DNA of 16,594 nucleotides. Source: Spirogloea muscicola. Lineage: Eukaryota > Streptophyta > Zygnematophyceae > Spirogloeales > Spirogloeaceae. Location: positions 6,848 to 23,441 of the forward strand of contig WELB01000240.1 of NCBI GenBank assembly GCA_009602725.1, read 5' to 3'. Shown piece after piece: positions 7,723 to 15,600 of this stretch; position 1 is the stretch's first letter; each line of letters starts with the position of its first letter. The position numbers and the translations under genes were made by a program. The notes beneath the pieces were generated by a model that saw nothing but the letters and a program-made list of their open reading frames with translations, did not search any database and had not been told where the DNA came from.

Positions 7723-7842
7723 GTTAGAAACATAGTCTAAACGATCAAAATAAGGCAAAGCTTGTAAGTAAGTCTTGTATTCGATCAATTTTTCTGTACC
7801 TCGATGAAGTAATCCAATATGGGGTTCTGCACGTTCAACCAT
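7723..7842 (-). pseudogene. nad7: nad7 fragment, second piece
   Basis: The - strand reads [20 protein letters not shown], then [20 protein letters not shown]. It extends the nad7 sequence beyond the + strand piece at 6835 and overlaps that piece by about 36 bases in inverted orientation. Confidence 0.93.
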
Positions 7843-7865
7843 TGTAGCGGTTTGAGCAGTCATCA

Positions 7866-8021
7866 ATGGCGAAAACTGAAAAACAATTTGGATCCTTCAA
7901 TTATACTTCAGTCTATTATTATCGCCTTTGGTTTGGCACGGAAGAACTCAAAAAGTGGTTACGAATTGTGTTACCATATATTCCGGTAGCTAGTAATTTT
8001 TCCATAAGGTTACCAACTTGA
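7866..8021 (+). pseudogene. Unidentified 51-codon frame in NUMT
   Basis: ATG at 7866 opens [10 protein letters not shown] followed by [20 protein letters not shown] and a stop at 8019. It looks like organellar protein sequence by base composition but I do not recognise it, and it overlaps the rps14 end. Confidence 0.25.
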
Positions 8022-8120
8022 TTTACTTATACCTAATAAAGCACCTCGTGAAGCTAATTCACGAAAAACAATACGAGAAAGACGAAAAGTCTTATAAACA
8101 GAGCGAGATCGACCTGTCAT
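8010..8120 (-). pseudogene. rps14: rps14 3' end fragment
   Basis: The - strand reads [20 protein letters not shown] then [15 protein letters not shown] and a TAA stop. This is the conserved C-terminal third of ribosomal protein S14. The N-terminal part is missing; the break is next to the 8-base repeats. Confidence 0.93.
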
Positions 8121-8128
8121 AATGCATC

Positions 8129-8168
8129 GATGGCAAGATGGCAAGATGGCAAGATGGCAAGATGGCAC
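8129..8168. repeat. Five copies of an 8-base repeat at the NUMT right edge
   Basis: The unit gatggcaa occurs four times in a row followed by gatggcac. It separates the rps14 fragment from exon 7 of the host gene. Confidence 0.92.
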
Positions 8169-8187
8169 AGCACTGCATTCATTGCAG

Positions 8188-10141
8188 TATTGTGCTGGAA
8201 AAAAACCATGGCCACCAGAGGTGTCCGGTGAGTCTGAATCTGCCAAGATTACTAGTACTATCCTCACTCAATGGGAAGGCATTAGAGAGGTAAGCTTACA
8301 ATGTTCGTCAGTGATTTGAATGATGCAGTACACTGTGGTTGACCTGTATTACTTTCTCTGTCACAACAGAGAAGGAGTTACTTTGGCTCGCAATGCACCA
8401 TCAATCTCCTGGAGCGATGTTTCGTGTTGGCATGCTTTGGAAGCTGAGTCAGACACGCATGCAACTTCAGCGTGTAGCCAGACTGGGCGGTGGTGGAAGA
8501 GGGGCCTGGGCATGATTTCTCAAGGCCAGGTTGCTGTAGTTGCGATAGTGGGCGACCAGGAGCTAGGCCCTTCTGCCCCTCCGCTGACGGGCATGCTTGG
8601 AATAAGTCCTCTCAGCAAGAAGTCATTCTTTCAGCTGCAAGCGGAGCAGCTCTTAAGGATTCAGCTACTGGCCAAGAAGGTCACCATCTGCTCCTTGATT
8701 GTCTGGATCTACATGGGCTGCTCGCAAGGCTGGAAAGGCTGGTATGGCTGTTCACGTGGCAGTCTAGAAGCAACCCTTATTTCCTGTGTTGTGCGTGGAT
8801 ATCTGCTGCGGTGTTTTTGGCAGATGTTATGGGCAGCAGATCTTCGCATTCCTTGGCTGATAATGACAACTGAGGCGACGGATGCCACCGTCAGAGCCTT
8901 CTTCTTGCGAAATGCTAACTTTGGTCTCAAAGAGGAGCAGGTACAAGAAGGAAGTGTTCATTTCATAATTGTTTCAATTTCATAATTGTTAGCAATACAT
9001 GCTTCCATACATAGATGCTGACCAAGTTACTGCTGGGCATTTTAACAGGTATACTTCTTCAGGCAAAGTCTGATGCCCTGCCTTGCCATCCATCCCAACG
9101 CAACTGGAGTGCACCCAATTCTCATGGAGAGCCTATGGAAAGTTACTCGTACTGCAAGTGGAACTGGTGGTGTCTTTGACGCGCTTCAACAGGCGCACCT
9201 CCTTGAAAAGCTGGATACTATGGGCGTGAAAGCTGTACAGGTCTGCGGACTGATACGTTGCCCTTCAAGCCTGATTGCTGTGATTTGAATGTTTGAAGGC
9301 AGTCTCTTGCGGGGCATTATGCTGAATCTTTTCATGACTCTCCTGCTTGGATCAGGTATACGCTGTCAACAACGCCTTCGTGCGAGTTGCAGACCCAGTA
9401 TTCTTTGGATTCTTTGACGAGCAAGGTGCTCAGGTCGGCCTGAAGTCCACAAGGAGGGAGCTTGCTACAGAGGGTGCCGGCCTTCTCATACTCAGCAAGC
9501 TGAAAGGAGAAGTGCTGGGTGAACATCAAAGAGCTGCAAGTAGAGTAGATGTAAGAAGCAAGCCCTCACCAAGCCAAGAGGCCTACCAAGTGCTTCTGTG
9601 CAGCCAGGTGGCAGCTGATAATATAGAGAGTGGGGAGGCTTCAAGTGAAGAAAGTGCTCAAGGTGGAGAGTCCACCTTTCTACCCATTTGTGACTTGATC
9701 TTCAAGGTGGACCTCTTGAGGATGATGAGGGGAAGCAGTGCTTTGCCTTGCCGTGGGGCCAGAGATAGTATAGCCCAGACTACAAGAAGCGAAGATGGGG
9801 AGTGGAGGCCAGCTGAGCATTCCGATCATGCTAATGGCATTCGACTTTGGCAGTCCGTATTTGACGTGCTTCCGATGGTACCAGCGAATCAGGTCAAAAC
9901 TCCAGAAATCAGTGACCCTGCCTAGTGCTGCTTCCTGGCTTGCTTGCTTGATGTGCTAGTGTTTGCTGTTGCTTTGACCAATTGAATTTAGATATGAAAG
10001 TCGGTGAGCTTGTAGGTGGCTGTGCTGGGAGTTGAGAGGTCTGGGGAGATTGCACTCGTCAACAGTCCAGGGGAGGGCAATCTCACACCAGAGGCACTTG
10101 AAGGTGCGAGGTTGTTGCTTGACCCATTAACTAGTGATTAG
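8188..10141 (+). CDS. UDP-GlcNAc pyrophosphorylase-like (UAP/UGPase-fold) domain, C-terminal half of RimM-UAP fusion, catalytically degenerate
   Basis: Exons 8188-8289, 8482-8679, 8824-8940, 9049-9240, 9356-9892 and 10016-10141 give about 423 residues ending at TAG 10139. Family members transfer UMP from UTP to a sugar phosphate. Fold markers in order: [124 protein letters not shown]. Catalytic features are lost: the GGQGTRLG loop is GDQELG (8551-8568), the VDN Asp is Asn (codon 9368-9370), and PDGNGG is ASGTGG (9154-9171). Frames stay open, so this looks like a pseudoenzyme, not a plain pseudogene. Land-plant RimM proteins are recalled to carry a similar C-terminal domain, from memory only. 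The exon 8 start and the GTC donors at 8680, 9241 and 9893 are less certain. Confidence 0.75.
8680..8823 (+). other. Intron in UAP half, 144 bases, free of in-frame stops
   Basis: The donor is weak (aag|gtcacc), the acceptor good (gtgtttttggcag). It is called an intron because LLAKK and the following [13 protein letters not shown] are close together in the family, and the intervening translation is Trp/Cys-rich and unlike UAP. It is 48 codons and open. Confidence 0.6.
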
Positions 10142-10170
10142 ACTAATGGATCGCAGTCCCAGGCCTGCGC

Positions 10171-10175
10171 TGTAA
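10171..10175 (+). terminator. TGTAA polyadenylation signal of RimM-UAP gene
   Basis: TGTAA 30 bases after the TAG stop. This pentamer is the usual poly(A) signal in chlorophyte algae. Confidence 0.5.
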
Positions 10176-10920
10176 AGTGTTTCCTTATTATCATATGCAG
10201 GCATATTTTTTTAGGAACAGTGAAGGCCTGCACCAGCCCCTGCTGTAGTGCAAGCCTCAAGAGCACAGTCAACAGCAGCAGAAGTGCTAACTGACTTTGG
10301 GCCCCACCTTCAAAAGTCGAGGTTCGCTGAGCTCCGGATGCGAAGGCATCCCTGCCTTGCGTTGCATAACGAAAGTGATTGTAGTTCTGTAACCTGGGCA
10401 TTCCAGGCATGTGTCCTGTGCACGGTCACCAACCTGCTGTGGCTGTCAGCCACTTTTTAGAAGTGCAGAGTTGTGATTTTGGTCCTCAAGCTCCTGCAGC
10501 TGCACCGTTCAATATTTTGTCAGAAAGTCTATCGCCTATATCACGAATTGCATGCCATGCCCTGTACATTGAAAGGGCATGCGCAAGGGCATGTTACAGC
10601 AAAAAGTGGGTGTGGTAGTCAGGACGACGGATGGGTTGGCTTCTGGTCAAAGGCCAATGCCGATCTGCAGCTTAGCCAGTCGCCTCAACCGAGCCTGGTG
10701 GAGATTGTGCTGCCCCAACCACCTTGCTTGCATAGTACTGGCAAGCGGCAAGCGTGCAATTTTACAGTACAGTACACCAGATTATGAGAATGTCAATATT
10801 CACAATAACCAGTCTACTGCAATCAGGCGAGCAAGTGAGCCACCACTGACCGGACTGCAGCACAGCACCCTGCCCTGGTCGTCTTGCGAAGCAGCTCTGG
10901 CTCACACTCTGACACTTCAA

Positions 10921-11014
10921 GGGCGCCCTGTCTGCCTAGCCTGTGGCTCCGTCATGAACACCTGTACGCATCTGGCTGGCAGTTTACAGCCGATTCTTCA
11001 ATGTCAGCAGCCGC
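10921..11014. repeat. Repeat family B, copy 3 (partial)
   Basis: Starts gggcgccctgtctgcctagc and continues through ggctggcagtttacagccg to cagcagccgc, matching 2379-2472 and 2552-2646 with a few substitutions. Only the right-hand part of the longer family is present. Confidence 0.92.
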
Positions 11015-11151
11015 ACACTGCCTTCACGTTGGAGAGCTACCCAGTCTCGTTTTGCTTGCCGGACCCACGTGTTGGAGTCCGGGCCACGTGGGCGGGCAGC
11101 CCCCGGTCAGGGCGCCCAAGCCCGACGCCCAGCTCCCACCCCCCCGCGCCC

Positions 11152-11873
11152 ATGAAGGCGGCGCTGGTGGCCAAGTCCGCCGCGCTCTTCGTCGCCGCCG
11201 GCGTCGCGGAGATTGGCGGCGGGTGGCTCGTCTGGAAGTGGCGCCGCGACGGCTGGCACTGGGCCTTCTTCCTGCTCGGCAGCGCCGTGCTGGTGGGCTA
11301 CGGCATCATCCCCACGCTCCAGGACTCCGCCTTCGGCCGCACCTACGCCGCCTACGGCGGCTTCTTCATCGTCCTCTCCCTCCTCTGGGGCTGGGCTTTC
11401 GACGGCAACCGGCCCGACTTGTGAGTGCCCTCCCTGGTCCACCTGAGGGGGCGCATGCTCATGTCGCGCCGCGCAGTCAGCTCGCGCTGCCGGCGGTGGG
11501 ACTGGCTTCTCTCATCGCTCGAACAGCGGTCGGGCGCGATCAGAATGCAGCCCGGAATCACACTCTGGCACGGCTTGCAGTGGGTCCCCTTGCTTGACCG
11601 CCACTCGGGAATGAGGACAAGCAGCAGTTGGCGGATGATGACGGAGAGTTGCACCATAGGATGCTCGAGGGTCACATTGGTCTCGTCTTGGCTTCCGCCC
11701 GCCTGCTTGGACCGCCTGGCCTTCACACTGCAGCCTCGTTGGTCGGCAGGTGGGATTGGCTGGGCGCCGTGATATCGCTGGCAGGCGTGTGCATTATCAT
11801 GTTTGCGCCGAGACATCATCTCCAAGGTTCCAGCCTCAGCCCGGCCCCTGCTCCAGCTCCTATTTCCCAATAA
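11152..11873 (+). CDS. UPF0060 (YnfA-type) small membrane protein, two exons
   Basis: Exon 1 is 11152-11420 and exon 2 11750-11873, joined at tt|gtgagt and ggcag|g (phase 2), giving 130 residues. The product starts MKAALVAKSAALFVAAGVAE, continues IGGGWLVWKWRR, then TYAAYGGFFIVLSLLWGW, DGNRPDLWDWLGAVISLAGV and CIIMFAPR. AEIGG near the first helix, GR.YAAYGG in the third and WDWLGA before the fourth are the UPF0060 signature. Four membrane segments are expected at about 7-24, 36-54, 62-80 and 91-108. The family is mainly bacterial and related to small multidrug-resistance/DMT transporters; YnfA has been linked to drug efflux, but the physiological substrate is not settled. A Pro/Ala/Ser-rich tail of about 20 residues is extra relative to bacterial proteins. 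ATG 11152 was chosen to match the family's N-terminus. TGTAA follows at 11918-11922. Confidence 0.9.
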
Positions 11874-12662
11874 TATTTGCCATGTACGCCGGCTCTCAGC
11901 CCCTGTGAGCTGCGAGCTGTAAGCTGCAACTTCACACACTGGTAATACCAAAAGTAGAGGCAGTTGCTAGGAAGAATGGGGACACTAGAGAGCACCGCAA
12001 TCCCCGTCACTGCTGATTGTATAGGCAGCAGCTGGCCGTGGATTTAGCTGAGATTGACGTGAAGTGTACAGTTGGCAGTGGTACAGTGAGCAGTGGTACA
12101 GTGAGCATATCACGGGGTTGGTGATCTTTGGTACTCCAAAGAGAAAGCGTGCGGTGCGCCAGAAGTATGATACTCCTGTTACTTCCTTTATCACAAAGCA
12201 CTGCCACCAGCAGTTTCAATCTGCAGCAATGCTCACCATAGGGCAAGTCAAGCTTGGCGTGTCTATCCTGGACATTGTAGCCAGCATGCTTCCTAGTGTC
12301 ACATGCTCTCTTTATGCGAGCCAGCAACCAAATACCCTAAAAAGTGAATGTCAGCCTCAAATTTCAAATCACGTCCTCCTGTTATGCACTGAGATACCAC
12401 AGCTTCAGGTAGCAATACGTGCTTTATGGTTGTCAATGAACCAGGCTCACAAACAAAAGAATGTGAACGACCAATAATGACTGACTAGTGTTGGCTTAAG
12501 CCTGACTGAGAGCCCTCATTGTGGCTATCATCTATAAGCGTTCGGTCTAAGTAGTCATCCCTGGGTTCGTGTAAGATGTACAGAAGTCGTCTAGTTGCTT
12601 CCGACCTAACACCACAACAGCACACAGTAGCAGTTAGGGGCAGGAGAAAGTGAAGCATAAAG
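11874..12662. other. Intergenic region between convergent genes
   Basis: TGTAA at 11918-11922 is a likely 3' end signal for the UPF0060 gene. A 15-base unit, gcagtggtacagtga, is repeated exactly twice at 12075-12104. The open frames here (up to 137 codons from 12064) show no family, no neighbouring exon match and no codon-use support. I see no gene. Confidence 0.55.
11918..11922 (+). terminator. TGTAA polyadenylation signal of UPF0060 gene
   Basis: TGTAA 45 bases after the TAA stop, same motif as for the upstream gene. Confidence 0.45.
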
Positions 12663-15600
12663 TCAAGAAGTAGGGGTTGTGCTACAAGGTGCATATGTCA
12701 AGTTTGAATATACTTCAGGAACACCAGGCGCGTTTGAGGCCCTGCACAACCTTTTCATGGCTCTCACAAGTTGGCGAGCATGATGCACTATGTCCATACC
12801 CACCTGCAAGCTAGTGATATGGCACCAGCGTCGAGCAAGCCAACTACTTTACGACCTCGCTCCTGCCATTTAGCACCACCACGGCTTACAACTGGTAGCT
12901 GGTGCAGGCCGCACGGAGCCATCAGACGCCGTGCAGTCCTTAGTGACATGTCTGGGAAGCACACCACCAAGTCGCTCTGCGAGCTCTTTGCCTTCCCGGA
13001 GCAGACGGCTGTTACAGGCATTGATTGTACCTGTTGCCAGGTACACCATGTCCTCATGTCAGGCCCTGGAATTTTCCACGTGCACTGTCCAGAAGTTTGC
13101 TAAGATCGGGGAAGTTGCAGGCAATGATCAAGGGAGGCGTTGACAGGCAGGGCTTTCACATCAACTGTGTCATCATTGTTGTCTCCACGGGCCATGGCTG
13201 CTTGCACAGCCTGCTGCTGAAGATCTGACAACGTGATTATGCCTTCCAGGAGATTGTTATGATCAACAACAAGACAGCAGCGCTGCTTATGTTCTGACAT
13301 GGCCTGCACAGCCTCGTTCAGTGTAGCATCTGGCCTGACCGCCGCATAAGTGACTCGCATAGCAGCTGCCACCTGTGTCATTCAGACAATTGGTCAGCAC
13401 CAGCAAGAGAGATCACCAACCGATACGGTGAGATCTTGGCATAAGTTCTTCACTATGCTAGTGAGGCCTTGCCTTGAGTTCTTCGAGCAGTTGCTCTTCT
13501 GAAAGGACGTCATAAGCAACCAACCCTTCGCGCAAACACATCTCAATATTCTTTTCGCCTCTGCTCTTCCGTAGGCCTTGACTATGACCGTTTGCGTCAG
13601 ACATGTGATGCACGGGTTGTAGGCTTCCAGATGTCAATCTTGTCAGCAATGGGCCTTTCTTGCGATTAGCAACAGAAGAGACCCAAAAGGCAAGGCCCAC
13701 GGCACCCTGAATAAGAGCGAAAAGGGAGTCAGCCAACACAACGCGGTCGGTGCTCACAAGCAGATGACAGAGAATCGAAATGACATAGCATAAAACTCGC
13801 CAGATTAGCACAACAAATGCAGCAATCTTCAATGTGAAGCTAATGCTGGTGGGCAGAGTGTGTAGTAGGTAAAGGCTGACCATCAAGGGCAAAAGGATTC
13901 GGTAGTCTTTTGTGAGTTCAAAAAGGAGGAGCACGGAGGTCAGAGGTACTGAACAAGCTGATGCCAGTAATGCGGCCATCCCCACCTGGCAAGGGAGCAA
14001 GGTAAGCGGATCATCAGTGCTCGTCTGTTGCGATGAGCAGTCTCACTTGATCCTCAGATCAAGCATCAAGCAGTCGAGCATTGCCTGTGTCGTATTCATC
14101 TTTGACAATTTCATTTGAATGAAGTGGAGTCTCCTCTATGTAGTGACGTCTTGCGGGGCCTTTCATCCACTGTGTTCATCGATGCCAAATTTTGGTGTCA
14201 CAGGCTGCTCCGTGTGCAATGACCAGTGGATGCAGAGAGAAAATTCACCAGTGCATAAGCTTGTGGCGCTGCAACATCTGCATTGCCACCTGGAACTGCT
14301 GCCATAATGGCAGCACTAGCCATTGACCCGTACACAGAACCAACAGCGGACCCAATAAAGAGTGATGGCGCATATATACCACCGACAAGGCCGCTACCTC
14401 TGCAAAGAGCAGTTGCGACAATCTTTGCTCCCGCCAGCTGCAGTATCAGCTGGTATTTGGGGCCTGACTTCTCCCGGGCGTGTAAGATTTCATCAACATT
14501 GTGAAAGCCCCAGTAGAGAACCCCTGGATATCGTAATGCGATGGCGCCAACACATAAGCCTCCTAGAGCTGGTGTGACTGCAGCAGGAATTCCTAGCCGC
14601 TCACGAAGAAAGTCAAATGCAGCACTGCTCCACTTGATGAGCCTCGTCAGGATGATGGCCACAATGCCACACACCATCCCCAGCAGCAGATACAAGGGCA
14701 ACTCTGCAGCAGTCCATGATATACCAACAGGGTCATCTCACACAAGTTCACAAAGGTGATGCATTGAATGTCAATGCATCACTAAGTGCTCATCACTAGC
14801 TCTCCTTTCGTTGGTGCAATCCCCGTCACAGTCAGGTTGAAAAACTACAGCCTTTCAGTCAAAAACTAAGAAGGGCTGCTCACCTGTGGCTGACTTCAGC
14901 TCATACTTGGGCACTGTGAATGCTGGCTTGTCATCCCCCTTCTTATCCATGCCAAGGAACTGCCGAAGCACTTGGGAAACGGCCGAAGATAGCACAGATG
15001 CCAGGATGATCATTGCCGTTGTCAGAGGGGGCGCACTATCGCCCGGTGAAGACTGGAGCACAGTTTCTATTGCGAAAAAGCAGCCCGCAACAGGAGCATC
15101 AAAGCCTGCCATCACATTGTGGATGTAAGGACGGGGCGTACAAGTACAACAAGTCATTTTCACTCGCATCAGCAGGTACGTGGGGTGAAATGAGATATTC
15201 ATACTGCAGCCTACCTGCTGCATGGAGCTGCCAGGTGCATCACAAGGAGTCAATCCTTACCAGAGGAGATGCCAGCTGCAGCACCAGCCGCCACAAGAGC
15301 GAGCCTCCGATCGCGACTGTTCCTCATTACTTCACCCAGGCCCTCCGCCCAGGATTTGCCAATGTCCACACTGGGCCCTTCAGGCCCCAGCGATGAACCT
15401 GTGCCGAGTGTCACAGCCGCTTGCACCGCACTTATGAATGGCCTGGATGCATCTTGCCAGTCAATGCGGTATCGACCGAAGACGAAAGGTGGGTTGGAGC
15501 CCTTGTTCTGCTCGATGATGCCAATCAGGGCATGCAGCATGCCCACAACAACCCCTCCTAGCACCGGGACGAGCATGATCCGGTGCCACGTCTCGCTCAG

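Larger units (their letters stand above)
5641..8125. other. NUMT: shuffled mosaic of mitochondrial DNA fragments
   Basis: About 2.5 kb of AT-rich sequence, unlike the balanced or GC-rich flanks, is built of at least 17 short pieces (about 35-150 bases) of recognisable mitochondrial genes in mixed order and orientation, none complete except a mutated trnW. Pieces are listed separately. It begins 3 bases after the TGA of exon 6 and ends at a run of 8-base repeats just before exon 7. nad5, nad7, rns and rnl each appear as two separate pieces, and the nad7 pieces overlap in inverted orientation. All Trp and stop positions read with the standard code. This fits nuclear integration of concatenated mitochondrial scraps by end joining. 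An assembly artefact is possible but would not easily yield so many tiny joins. Stretches 5713-5774, 6122-6385, 6484-6530, 6768-6834, 7361-7464, 7501-7551 and 7843-8009 remain unassigned. Confidence 0.88.
2820..10141 (+). other. Locus: RimM-UAP fusion gene interrupted by mitochondrial DNA
   Basis: Inferred exons: 2820-3015, 3226-3572, 4170-4307, 4523-4633, 4888-5139, 5443-5634, 8188-8289, 8482-8679, 8824-8940, 9049-9240, 9356-9892, 10016-10141. Except for the first intron (phase 1), all borders fall between codons, and frame and family similarity continue across them. Exon 6 encodes the first helices of a UAP-type domain (LLEELLSIDVQQLQ), and exons 7-12 encode the rest of that fold, so the two halves are one ancestral gene. 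The exon 6/7 border is the weak point: there is no in-phase GT donor before the TGA at 5635, and mitochondrial DNA starts at 5641. Intact, the product would be about 835 residues. A TGTAA at 10171-10175 lies 30 bases after the final stop. Confidence 0.75.
10142..11151. other. Intergenic region between RimM-UAP gene and UPF0060 gene
   Basis: TGTAA at 10171-10175 is a likely polyadenylation signal of the upstream gene. The middle has no recognisable gene. The third copy of repeat family B lies at 10921-11014, and a GC-rich promoter-like zone runs from about 11085 to the ATG at 11152. The long open frame that begins at 10579 crosses the repeat and is not taken as coding before 11152. Confidence 0.6.

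Noticed and set aside
5641-8125. A genuine mitochondrial genome segment
   Set aside because: Genes are cut into tiny pieces on both strands and none but a mutated trnW is complete; flanks are spliced nuclear gene exons. A functional mitochondrial segment is not possible, though an assembly chimera remains a formal alternative.
8129-8168. CRISPR-like array
   Set aside because: The units are only 8 bases and directly adjacent, with no spacers, in eukaryotic DNA.
10579-11151. Upstream extension of the UPF0060 protein (open frame from 10579)
   Set aside because: The extra part translates a dispersed repeat and has no targeting-like character, and the family N-terminus matches the ATG at 11152.
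11107-11442. - strand 111-codon ORF and + strand 77-codon ORF over the UPF0060 exon
   Set aside because: They are shadows of the real exon in GC-rich DNA, Gly/Ala/Ser-rich with no family.
12064-12477. 137-codon + strand ORF between the convergent genes
   Set aside because: It has no recognisable motif, begins in a short tandem repeat and is not supported by neighbouring exons.
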